Below, piece by piece: positions 1 through 7,090 of a DNA stretch of 14,760 bases (the stretch's first letter is position 1; every line of letters begins with the position of its first letter). A program made the translations under genes and the position numbers. The notes under the pieces are model-generated. The model made no database searches and had not been told where the DNA came from. It saw nothing but the letters and a program-made list of their open reading frames with translations. The stretch is from Flavobacteriales bacterium (GTDB lineage: Bacteria > Bacteroidota > Bacteroidia > Flavobacteriales_D > Cryomorphaceae): assembly GCA_020200995.1 (NCBI GenBank), contig JAIVHQ010000022.1:1-14760 (forward strand), given 5' to 3'.

Positions 1-1388
1 TAGCTGTCAACGCCGTGCACAATTCCCTTTAATTCTTCAGCGAGAGGTGCCCCCGGGCCATTTCCGGAATCCTCCCATATCGATACTGTAAATGAAGTGT
101 TCTCGTAATTGTTGCCAAAAGGCATGGTGTAAATTTTCACTGCAAAAATTTCGTCTTCCTCAAAAGTCGTGAATTGCATCGCGACTTCAGATCCCGTCCC
201 GGCCACGGCATAGGCCCACTCAGCACTGCCATCATCATAGGCGTAATCCGTGAAAAAGCGCTGCTGAAAACGCATGGTATCGTTGCTCGCAGTGGCATCA
301 ATGTCCTGAACATTGTGCAGAATCTCCACATCAAAAGCTAACGGTCCACTTTGAATATCGGCTTCGTACACAAATGAATTCGGCTCGTTGGCGACAGAGT
401 GGTTGTAATCTAACGTCGATCCCGCCATGATCGCCGGGCTGTTGCCATTTGGAAAAACTCCCTCCAAAGCACCGTCTCGTAAAATTCGAATTTCATTGCC
501 CACCATGGTACGGTTGGTTGCGCTCATATTTCTGAGGCGCGCATCAACGCTTTCTCTCATTTGGCCCGTCGGATTGTCCATGTTGACATAGTGCGGGCGA
601 GGGATTTCAGTGTACTCTTTAAAAAGCGTGTTCTCTTTAAGTGTGAAAGCAATATCATCTACTACAGGCGAATTATTGAGATTGTTCTGATCCAACCTCA
701 AGTAATCGAGGTTCCAAACTCCGAAAGCTCCCTGGAGGTTTGCAAAATTGCGAAAGCGAAACTTGAATCCCTCCTTAAGGTAACGGGGCTGCGTGATGGG
801 TAAATATACAAAAGTGAACTCCTCAGTCTCTGAAACATCCACGGTACTCCACGCCCAAAACCACTGATCGAGTTCAGGGGCATACAATTCCAATCGAAGG
901 CTGTCGACACCTGCTGTGGGGCCGAACACCGCGTTGCCTTGTGGCTGGTAAAAGAAGCTGATACCGATTCCGGATGAGGCATCGCCGGTGAGGTCAATCG
1001 GAACAGACTCCAGGGTGTCGGCAACACCCACGCCTGCCGACCAGGTGTAGGGATATCCAACTGCGTCGACCCCGTCGAAGGTCACTGTACCGGCGCTGCG
1101 GGGATTCACGGCCATACTAAAGTTGCGGGTGGCATTGCGGCTCGTCCACAGTGGCGGGAGGCCTGCCGCATTTCCGGGAAACCGGTCGGTGCTAAAATCG
1201 TCTATGAAAGGCAGCTCTATCAAATCACCGTCTTTCATATCGCTTGAAACACGAGATTTCAGCATTTTCTTCTCCGGGTGTGTGAGCAATTGAGTGTTGA
1301 TGGTGGCCGGATAAACCTCCTCTTGGGCAATTGCGCCGAAGGCGAACGACAGAAAGGAGGCGATCAGACTAATTCTCTTCAAGATCAT
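1..1388 (-). CDS. Secreted protein, N-terminal part (runs off left edge); probable type IX secretion substrate
   Basis: An open frame with no stop runs from an ATG at 1388 to the left edge, giving 462 codons. Residues 1-22 (MILKRISLIASFLSFAFGAIAQ) form a clear signal peptide: a Lys-Arg start, a hydrophobic core and a cleavage site after AIAQ. Near residues 55-80 is a segment (IELPFIDDFSTDRFPG) of the kind that opens the beta-sandwich domains of Bacteroidota surface proteins; the rest is rich in aromatic, Asn and Asp residues and looks like beta-sandwich. Such proteins usually end in a type IX sorting domain, but that end lies outside the window, so the export route is inferred. The start overlaps the 3' end of the PASTA gene by 20 bp, which suggests one transcript and translational coupling. 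No enzymatic motif is visible. The ATG is preferred to the TTG two codons later. Function unknown. Confidence 0.8.
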   Translation of the reverse strand, partial: MILKRISLIASFLSFAFGAIAQEEVYPATINTQLLTHPEKKMLKSRVSSDMKDGDLIELPFIDDFSTDRFPGNAAGLPPLWTSRNATRNFSMAVNPRSAGTVTFDGVDAVGYPYTWSAGVGVADTLESVPIDLTGDASSGIGISFFYQPQGNAVFGPTAGVDSLRLELYAPELDQWFWAWSTVDVSETEEFTFVYLPITQPRYLKEGFKFRFRNFANLQGAFGVWNLDYLRLDQNNLNNSPVVDDIAFTLKENTLFKEYTEIPRPHYVNMDNPTGQMRESVDARLRNMSATNRTMVGNEIRILRDGALEGVFPNGNSPAIMAGSTLDYNHSVANEPNSFVYEADIQSGPLAFDVEILHNVQDIDATASNDTMRFQQRFFTDYAYDDGSAEWAYAVAGTGSEVAMQFTTFEEDEIFAVKIYTMPFGNNYENTSFTVSIWEDSGNGPGAPLAEELKGIVHGVDS

Positions 1389-2217
1389 ACAACGATGAAT
1401 TGGTAGCATTAGTGGTGTCAGCAGGCTCGATAAAAGAAGCAGCCTTGGATGAATCGGTGCTCAGGTAGAGGTCTACAAAAGATCCCAGCCCGGCATTTTC
1501 GCGCCCGGCGGGCAACTGATTGATCACAAAAGCCGCCGAAGTATCTTCAGCGGTCTCGCAACCCTCGCAGGAAAGTACTGTACCCATATTGAGCGAATAA
1601 GCGTTGAGTAGTGCGTTCGCATCATCGAATGAGAGACCGAGAAGGCGGGGCACCTTTGTGAGTTCATTGGAGCGCTGCCCAAGCACGAGGGTGATCTTTT
1701 CTCCTTTTCGAATCTGACTACCGGGGTCAATGGTCTTGCCATTGTAAAGCTGATCGAGCACACAACCTGTGCACGACTCATCCGGCTTATAGCTGAGCTC
1801 CTCCAGTTCGAGCCCCGAGATCTCGAGCATGGGTATGGCGATGCGCCGCGACTTTCCCGAAAGGTCAGGCATGATGACCGTTTCCCGCAAAACACTGTTA
1901 ACAGTGAGGTAAATCGCACGGTCGCGCTTCACCGTTTTTCCGGGAAGGGGGTTCTGCTGAACCACAGAGCCTCGTGGTTGCTCATCGCTGTAGATACTGT
2001 CGGTAATCTCGTAAGTAAGGTACCTTTTTTCGAGTGCCTCAGGGAGATCTTCAATCTCATACCCCGTGAGATCAGGCACCTGAACCGCGTCGCCATGACG
2101 GGTGAATACACTGAGCCAAAACAATGTGCCTGCGACCACCAGGGATATGACAGTCACAATCAAACCCAGATTGATCCACAACCTGGTACCTGTTAAAATT
2201 CGAAAGATTTTTTTCAC
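1369..2217 (-). CDS. PASTA-domain membrane protein
   Basis: Single-pass inner-membrane protein with a short cytoplasmic tail, one membrane segment (about residues 28-51 counted from the far ATG at 2256) and three extracytoplasmic PASTA repeats at about 57-122, 124-193 and 199-268, opening with VQVPDLTG, VIMPDLSG and TKVPRLLG. PASTA domains bind muropeptides or beta-lactams in Ser/Thr kinases and penicillin-binding proteins; this protein has neither a kinase nor a transpeptidase domain, so a role in cell-wall sensing or scaffolding is inferred. Repeats 2 and 3 each carry a CxxC pair (C162/C165 and C230/C233). The frame extends to an ATG at 2256 (295 aa), but a perfect promoter element, TATCTTTG at 2248-2241, lies inside that extension. 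I therefore prefer the GTG at 2217 (282 aa, beginning KKIFRILTGTR after the start), which has AAAAGG 6 nt upstream. Divergent from ddl, another cell-wall gene. Confidence 0.85.
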   Translation of the reverse strand: MKKIFRILTGTRLWINLGLIVTVISLVVAGTLFWLSVFTRHGDAVQVPDLTGYEIEDLPEALEKRYLTYEITDSIYSDEQPRGSVVQQNPLPGKTVKRDRAIYLTVNSVLRETVIMPDLSGKSRRIAIPMLEISGLELEELSYKPDESCTGCVLDQLYNGKTIDPGSQIRKGEKITLVLGQRSNELTKVPRLLGLSFDDANALLNAYSLNMGTVLSCEGCETAEDTSAAFVINQLPAGRENAGLGSFVDLYLSTDSSKAASFIEPADTTNATNSSLYDLEEN

Positions 2218-2240
2218 TTTGGGCCTTTTCGCGGTTGTCG

Positions 2241-2248
2241 CAAAGATA
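2241..2248 (-). promoter_or_regulatory. Candidate -7 element for the PASTA gene
   Basis: TATCTTTG on the minus strand is a perfect match to the Bacteroidota -7 consensus TAnnTTTG. A start a few bases downstream would leave a leader of roughly 15-20 nt before the GTG at 2217. No good TTTG is seen at the usual -33 spacing. It falls within codons 3-5 of the longest possible reading frame, which argues for the shorter protein. Confidence 0.5.
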
Positions 2249-2375
2249 ACATTCACTTACCGAACTGCGGGGGTTGAATTTAACGCAAATCGCAGAAATA
2301 TAGTATTCCCGGGTTATGAGGATCGGGATGTTCAAAGTTCGAAATACCCGGGCAGTTTAGGCGCTGTACCTTGCC

Positions 2376-2383
2376 TACCTTTG
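2376..2383 (+). promoter_or_regulatory. Candidate -7 element for ddl
   Basis: TACCTTTG is a perfect match to the Bacteroidota -7 consensus TAnnTTTG and ends 22 bp before the ddl ATG, allowing a leader of about 15-18 nt. A weak -33-like TTTA lies at 2356-2359 (spacer 16). The 2257-2405 gap therefore holds divergent promoter signals for ddl and the PASTA gene. Confidence 0.5.
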
Positions 2384-2405
2384 ACTCTCAGAACGTCCGA
2401 ATCCC

Positions 2406-3398
2406 ATGAAAAAACTTGTTGCCATCATTTGCGGAGGGTACTCCGGAGAAGCCGAAGTATCAATAAAAAGCGCAGCCATGGTGATGAAAAACATTGATCG
2501 CGAACGCTACCGTCCCGTAATCATCACCATCGAGCCCCTGCGCTGGTACGCCCACACCGAAGCCGGTGAGGCTGAAGTGGACCGCAACGACTTTAGCTTC
2601 GACATCAGCGGTGTGAACTACCGCCCCGACCTCTGCCTCGTGATGGTACACGGCACACCCGGCGAAGACGGGAAGCTGCAGGGCTACTTCGACATGATCG
2701 GTATGCCTTACACAACGGGATCAGTGATGAACACCTCACTGACATTCAACAAGCTATTCACCGCCCGCATGCTTCGCCACCTCGGCTTTGACGCAGCGCG
2801 GGGAATTGTGCTTCACCACATATCCGAACTCGATACAGATGCCATTGGCGCAGAATTGAAATACCCGCTTTTTGTGAAACCCAATGAGGGCGGATCGAGT
2901 CTCGGAGTGTCGAAAGTGAAAAAACCTGAAGAGCTGAGGGCTGCCGCAGAACTGGCCTTTAGCAAAGGAAGCGCAATACTCATCGAAGAGTTTCTCTCGG
3001 GCAGGGAAGTGACCTGCGGAGTAATCTGTGGGCCAGGTACGAGTGAAGCCCTCGCGGTAACCGAAATCTCCACGAAAAAGGAGTTTTTCGATTTCGCCGC
3101 AAAGTATGCCTACGACCAAACCGAAGAAATCACACCGGCTCCCATTCCGGAAGAAGACTACGCCCTTTGCAGGGAAATTTCGGCCCGAATCGCAACTGCC
3201 TTTGAATGCCGCGGGGTGGTGCGCATCGATTTCAAATACGAACCAGGCAGGTTCAGACCCATCGAAATCAACACAGTGCCCGGAATGACCGAATACAGCA
3301 TTGTGCCCCAGCAGGCAGCGGCAGTAGGGATCGACAAGAAAGAGCTGATCACAAGAATGATTGAGTCGGCATGGACTGCCACCTCCGACGGTGTATAA
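2406..3398 (+). CDS. ddl: D-alanine--D-alanine ligase
   Basis: Cytoplasmic ATP-grasp enzyme that joins two D-alanines for the peptidoglycan stem peptide (330 aa, normal length). Motifs in order: the N-terminal GGYSGEAEVS (10-19) with the Glu/Val/Ser set that contacts the first D-Ala; HGTPGEDGKLQG (82-93); the ATP-binding KPNEGGSSLG (158-167); IEEFLSGREVTCGV (193-206); the omega loop FFDFAAKY (227-234); and the metal-binding set D275, E287 and N289 in RIDF and EINTVPGMTEYS. Tyr234 of the omega loop fits a true D-Ala-D-Ala ligase rather than a D-Ala-D-Lac (VanA-type) enzyme. The ATG at 2406 gives the conserved MKKLVAIICGG start. Divergent from the PASTA gene and convergent with aroA, leaving a 6-bp gap between the two stop codons. 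Confidence 0.97.
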   Translation: MKKLVAIICGGYSGEAEVSIKSAAMVMKNIDRERYRPVIITIEPLRWYAHTEAGEAEVDRNDFSFDISGVNYRPDLCLVMVHGTPGEDGKLQGYFDMIGMPYTTGSVMNTSLTFNKLFTARMLRHLGFDAARGIVLHHISELDTDAIGAELKYPLFVKPNEGGSSLGVSKVKKPEELRAAAELAFSKGSAILIEEFLSGREVTCGVICGPGTSEALAVTEISTKKEFFDFAAKYAYDQTEEITPAPIPEEDYALCREISARIATAFECRGVVRIDFKYEPGRFRPIEINTVPGMTEYSIVPQQAAAVGIDKKELITRMIESAWTATSDGV

Positions 3399-3429
3399 GC
3401 CACTTCAGCGCACCACCTGAAGCACCTTA
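3396..3429. terminator. Hairpin at the ddl/aroA convergent junction
   Basis: CTTCAG (3403-3408) and CTGAAG (3417-3422) form a perfect 6-bp stem around an 8-nt loop. It can be extended by TAAG (3396-3399) pairing with CTTA (3426-3429) across a 3x3 internal loop. It sits on the two stop codons of the convergent genes, where a bidirectional terminator would be useful, but no T-tract follows on either strand, so intrinsic termination is uncertain. Confidence 0.3.
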
Positions 3430-4631
3430 CCCATTTCGGCCCAAAATTCGGGAAAACTCTTGGTGACCACTTCGGGATCCTCGATTGAAATTTCACCCAG
3501 AGCCAAAGCGAGCGGGGCAAATGCCATGGCCATGCGGTGGTCGTGATAAGTAGCAATCGAGGGCATGTCGCTCACATCAGAAAAATGGCGAATATGGAGC
3601 GTATCGGGCTCGGCCTTGCAGCCCGTGCCGCACTTAGCAAGCTCGGCGGCTAAAGCGGCTATTCGGTCAGTCTCCTTAATGCGGAGGGTTTGGAGCCCTG
3701 TGAGTGAAAAGGGGATCTGCAGGCCGGCTGCGGCCACGGCCACAGTTTGTGCCAGATCGGGGCAAGAGAGAAAATCAAAACTGTCGGAGTCGTCAAATAT
3801 TTCGGAAGCCGAAAGCAAGGCGCCGCGGGCCGTAAAACGCGTGTCGACACCGAACCGATTGAAAATATCGGCCACAGCGGCATCACCCTGCAGACTTTTT
3901 GCCGAAAGGCCGAGCAGTTCAACCTCTAAATCCCTGCTGAGCGCGACAGCGGTGTAAAAATAAGACGCGGCACTCCAGTCGGGCTCCACCTCAACTGTCG
4001 CTTCGGCATAGGTGGATTCGGGGATGAAAATGCGGGTGTCGGTACGCTCTACTTCGACACCCGCGGAGCGCATAAGCCGCGCGGTCATGCGGAGGTAGGG
4101 GGTGGAAACGGGTTTTCCGGAAAGGTTCAACTCCAGCCCGCCTTCAAGTGTAGGGGCTATGAGCATGAGGGCCGTAATAAACTGACTGCTCACGGAGGCA
4201 TCGAGGGTGAGGGAGCCGCCTTTGAGATTTCGTCCGGCTATCCGAAGCGGTGCGTATCCCTCGCGCTCAGTGCAGGTAATATCGGCGCCGAGGGTGCGCA
4301 AGGCATCGATCAGGGGCCCCACAGGCCGCTGACTGAGTCGCTCAGAGCCTTTGAGGGTGCGCACACCCGGGGTCACGGCAGCCCAAGCCAATCCGAAACG
4401 CAGGGCCGTGCCGGCATGGCCCATCCACAATTCGTTGCCGTTGGTGCGCAAGGCGGCATCGAGGAGGCGGGTGTCGTCGGCGGTACTGAGGTTTTCGACC
4501 TCGAGGGCACCCCCGCTGAGGGCGCGCATCACGAGGAGGCGGTTGCTGATGCTTTTGGAAGCGGGCAGATTGACGGTGATTCGGCCGGTGATACCGGCGT
4601 TGCGAACCGTGATTAGATCAGTCGCCGTCAT
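3405..4631 (-). CDS. aroA: 3-phosphoshikimate 1-carboxyvinyltransferase (EPSP synthase)
   Basis: Sixth shikimate-pathway step: transfers enolpyruvyl from PEP to shikimate-3-phosphate, on the way to chorismate. The 408-aa length fits Bacteroidota AroA. Visible motifs: LPASKSISNR (22-31, with the substrate-binding Lys-Ser and Arg), GHAGTALRF (71-79, the PEP-binding AGTA loop), SVSSQFITALM (146-156), the catalytic-acid segment CPDLAQT (290-296), RIKETDR (317-323), YHDHRMAMAFA (362-372) and TKSFPEFW (390-397). His replaces the Asn that precedes AGTA in the E. coli enzyme; I believe this is common in the phylum. The ATG at 4631 overlaps the aroB stop in ATGA, so the two genes are translationally coupled. 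Convergent with ddl. Confidence 0.96.
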   Translation of the reverse strand: MTATDLITVRNAGITGRITVNLPASKSISNRLLVMRALSGGALEVENLSTADDTRLLDAALRTNGNELWMGHAGTALRFGLAWAAVTPGVRTLKGSERLSQRPVGPLIDALRTLGADITCTEREGYAPLRIAGRNLKGGSLTLDASVSSQFITALMLIAPTLEGGLELNLSGKPVSTPYLRMTARLMRSAGVEVERTDTRIFIPESTYAEATVEVEPDWSAASYFYTAVALSRDLEVELLGLSAKSLQGDAAVADIFNRFGVDTRFTARGALLSASEIFDDSDSFDFLSCPDLAQTVAVAAAGLQIPFSLTGLQTLRIKETDRIAALAAELAKCGTGCKAEPDTLHIRHFSDVSDMPSIATYHDHRMAMAFAPLALALGEISIEDPEVVTKSFPEFWAEMGKVLQVVR

Positions 4632-5719
4632 ACCCTGCGATCGTAAAAATTCAAACTCTCGATCACGAGGTCGGCCTTTACTTCCTGATCCACCACAGAA
4701 TCGCCGATGCCCGAGAGCAGGCTTAGGTTGAACTTGCCGTTGCGGTTTTTCTTATCGTGACGCATGAGCTCAATAACGCGGTGGTGCGAGAGGCGGTCGA
4801 GCTTCACCCGCTTGTAGATTCCGAGTATAAAATCGGCAATTTCGTTGAGTTCCGCTTCTGAAAGCAGGCCGAACTTGTGGGAAATGAAGGCTTCGCAGAC
4901 CATGCCCATGGCCACTGCCTCACCGTGGAGGAGACTTTTCCCGTCGCCTTCGAGCGAGAGGCCTTCTACGGCGTGGCCTATGCTGTGGCCAAAATTGAGA
5001 ATCTTGCGGCGGCCCTGTTCATAGGGGTCGCTGGCTACAATTTCGTTTTTTATCTCAATGCTGCGGAGGATGAGGGCATCAAGTGATTCGAGTTCAAAGA
5101 AATCGACTTCCTTGATGGCGCGCCAATATCCCGGTGAGCAGATGAGCGCGTGCTTAATCATCTCTGCAAAACCGCTGAGCAGCTCATTTCGCGGAAGCGT
5201 GTTGAGAAAAGAAGGGTCAATATACACACCGTCGGGATTGTTGAAAAGGCCCACCTCATTTTTGAGGCTGCCGAGATCGATGCCCGTTTTTCCACCCACG
5301 GAAGCATCGACCTGGGCGAGAAGGCTGGTGGGGATGTTAAAAAAACGGATGCCCCGCTTGAAGGTGCCCGCGATGAAACCACCGAGATCAGTCACAACGC
5401 CCCCGCCCAGGTTGATGAGCACACTGCTGCGGTCGGCGCCGAGCTCTCCGAGGGCAGACCAGAGCCGTGTGCAGATCTCAACTGACTTGCTCTCCTCGCC
5501 CGGAGGCACCTCAATTACCTCTGCATTGCGCATGCGCTCTACCTTACCCGCGAGTAGGGGCAAACAGTGTTCGAGTGTATTTTCATCACATAAAATGAAT
5601 AACTTTACCTCGGCATAGGTAGAACCGGCGAGAATTTCCGCCAGTTCAGCGAGGCAATATCGACCCACAATCACTTCGTGGTCGGGTGTTTTTATGCGAT
5701 GAATATCTAAATTTGACAT
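4628..5719 (-). CDS. aroB: 3-dehydroquinate synthase
   Basis: Second shikimate-pathway step: NAD- and metal-dependent conversion of DAHP to 3-dehydroquinate in the cytoplasm. From the ATG at 5719 the product is 363 aa, the usual AroB length, starting MSNLDIHRIKTPDHEVIVG. Motifs: VPPGEESKS (71-79), the NAD-binding GGGVVTDLGGF (105-115), IPTSLLAQVDASVGGKTGID (129-148), and metal ligands in FAEMIKHA (E186), NFGHSIGHAVE (H245) and LLHGEAVAMGM (H265). The frame stays open upstream to 6013, but that 98-residue extension runs antisense through the proline dehydrogenase gene and resembles no part of AroB, so it is rejected. First gene of a two-gene aroB-aroA unit. Confidence 0.96.
   Translation of the reverse strand: MSNLDIHRIKTPDHEVIVGRYCLAELAEILAGSTYAEVKLFILCDENTLEHCLPLLAGKVERMRNAEVIEVPPGEESKSVEICTRLWSALGELGADRSSVLINLGGGVVTDLGGFIAGTFKRGIRFFNIPTSLLAQVDASVGGKTGIDLGSLKNEVGLFNNPDGVYIDPSFLNTLPRNELLSGFAEMIKHALICSPGYWRAIKEVDFFELESLDALILRSIEIKNEIVASDPYEQGRRKILNFGHSIGHAVEGLSLEGDGKSLLHGEAVAMGMVCEAFISHKFGLLSEAELNEIADFILGIYKRVKLDRLSHHRVIELMRHDKKNRNGKFNLSLLSGIGDSVVDQEVKADLVIESLNFYDRRV
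5708..5715 (+). promoter_or_regulatory. Candidate -7 element for proline dehydrogenase, inside the aroB 5' end
   Basis: TAAATTTG is a full match to TAnnTTTG and lies 43 bp before the ATG at 5759. It overlaps codons 2-4 of aroB on the other strand, so its bases are also constrained by aroB coding. No good -33 TTTG is seen, which keeps confidence moderate. Confidence 0.4.
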
Positions 5720-5735
5720 AGGGTAAAAAGAGCCG

Positions 5736-5743
5736 CTAAGATA
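5736..5743 (-). promoter_or_regulatory. Candidate -7 element for aroB-aroA
   Basis: TATCTTAG on the minus strand matches TAnnTTTG at 7 of 8 positions (T-to-A at the seventh) and lies 16 bp upstream of the aroB ATG. No clear -33 element is seen. It sits within the 39-bp gap shared with the divergent proline dehydrogenase gene. Confidence 0.3.
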
Positions 5744-5758
5744 GAAGGGTTTTTGAGA

Positions 5759-6994
5759 ATGGGAATCGATAAACACGACATTACCGCACCCGAGGCGGAT
5801 TTGAAAAAAGACGGCAAAACAGCCGAGGTATCTTTTGAAAATACTGCGACAGCCTTTTCGGGAAAAAATGACACCGACCTTCGCCGCGCCTATGTCCTCT
5901 TTCGCATCATCGGCAATCACACCCTGAGCATGATCGGAAAGTACGCGTCCAAAATCGCCTTTGCGCTTCGATTGCCGATCAAGGGCGCGATCAAAGCGAC
6001 CATCTTTAAGCAATTTGTGGGTGGAGAAACCGTGGAAGAGTGCGCGACCACCATCAAAGACCTGGCTGCCTTCAACATTGGAACTATTTTGGACTACAGC
6101 GTTGAAGGCCGCGCAGATGAAGACGAACTCGACCTTAACATGGCGAAGATTTTGGAGACTGCCGAGCTATCGGCATCCAATTCAGCGATTCCCTATTGCG
6201 TATTCAAAGTATCGGGCCTGGCCAAAAACCGCATTTTAGAAAAAGTAAGCCGCGGAATTGAGCTCACTGAAAAAGAGGCCCGCATGCACAAAAACGCGGT
6301 GAATCGGGTAGAAACCATTTGCCGCAAGGCCTCAGATGCCGGCACCGCCGTATTTATCGACGCGGAAGAAAGCTGGATTCAGCCGGCCATCGACGAGTTG
6401 GCCACGCAGATGATGAAGAAGTACAACGGAAAGCGCGCCATTGTACACAACACCCTACAGATGTACCGCCACGACCGGTTGGCACACCTCATCGAGGCTT
6501 ACGAAAAGGCAAAAGCGGAAGACTACTACTACGGAGTAAAAATAGTGCGGGGCGCTTACATGGACAAGGAACGCGAACGTGCTGAAGAAAACGATTACCC
6601 TTCCCCCATACAGCCCGACAAAGCCTCTACAGACCGCGATTTTAATGCGGCGATCCTGTTTTGCATCGAGCACATCGACGGGATCGAATTTTGCGCAGGC
6701 ACCCACAACGAGGAGAGCTGCATGCTCATGGCTGCAGAGCTGGTGCGCCACGGAATTGACCCGAACGATCGGCGGGCGTATTCCGCCCAGCTGCTCGGGA
6801 TGAGCGACCACATCAGCTTCAACCTGAGCGCTGCCGGATTCAATGTAGCCAAGTATGTGCCCTTCGGCCCTGTGAAAGAAGTGATGCCCTACCTCATACG
6901 CCGCGCTGACGAAAACACCTCGGTGAGCGGACAAATGGGGCGCGAACTCGGTCTCATAGTCAGGGAGATGAAGCGCAGGCGGAAGGAGGCGTGA
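5759..6994 (+). CDS. Proline dehydrogenase (single-domain, PutA PRODH family)
   Basis: FAD-dependent oxidation of L-proline to pyrroline-5-carboxylate, feeding electrons to the respiratory chain and the product to a separate P5C dehydrogenase not encoded here. The product is 411 aa from the ATG at 5759, a (beta/alpha)8 barrel without the aldehyde dehydrogenase domain of fused PutA. Motifs: FIDAEESW (199-206), VKIVRGAYMDKER (260-272), AGTHNEES (313-320), AQLLGMSDHISFNL (343-356) and KYVPFGPVKEVMPYLIRRADEN (365-386). R381-R382 match the PutA arginine pair that holds the proline carboxylate. A TTG two codons upstream (5753) is possible, but the AGAAGGG at 5743-5749 is better spaced for the ATG (9 nt) than for the TTG (3 nt). 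Divergent from aroB with 39 bp between start codons. Confidence 0.93.
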   Translation: MGIDKHDITAPEADLKKDGKTAEVSFENTATAFSGKNDTDLRRAYVLFRIIGNHTLSMIGKYASKIAFALRLPIKGAIKATIFKQFVGGETVEECATTIKDLAAFNIGTILDYSVEGRADEDELDLNMAKILETAELSASNSAIPYCVFKVSGLAKNRILEKVSRGIELTEKEARMHKNAVNRVETICRKASDAGTAVFIDAEESWIQPAIDELATQMMKKYNGKRAIVHNTLQMYRHDRLAHLIEAYEKAKAEDYYYGVKIVRGAYMDKERERAEENDYPSPIQPDKASTDRDFNAAILFCIEHIDGIEFCAGTHNEESCMLMAAELVRHGIDPNDRRAYSAQLLGMSDHISFNLSAAGFNVAKYVPFGPVKEVMPYLIRRADENTSVSGQMGRELGLIVREMKRRRKEA

Positions 6995-7090
6995 GTGGAT
7001 CCGAATACAGCCAACGCATCATTTTATCAGAGCCTCCGATCCAGAGTCAAATAAGTACATCTCAAGTCAAACCATTCGGAGAGGACAACC

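Noticed and set aside
137..1060. Short open frames on both strands in the left 1.3 kb
   Set aside because: They are shadows of the long minus-strand secreted protein, whose frame is uninterrupted from 1388 to the left edge.
2072..2497. Open frames across the ddl/PASTA intergenic region
   Set aside because: They overlap the promoters and starts of both real genes, lack any domain, and use neither gene's frame.
5720..6013. 98-residue N-terminal extension of AroB
   Set aside because: The frame is open, but it is antisense to proline dehydrogenase, adds no AroB-like sequence, and the ATG at 5719 gives the normal family length.
7034..7081. CTCCGA/TCGGAG inverted repeat between proline dehydrogenase and the OmpA-C gene as a terminator
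   Set aside because: The 6-bp stem encloses a 36-nt loop and has no T-tract, so it is not convincing.
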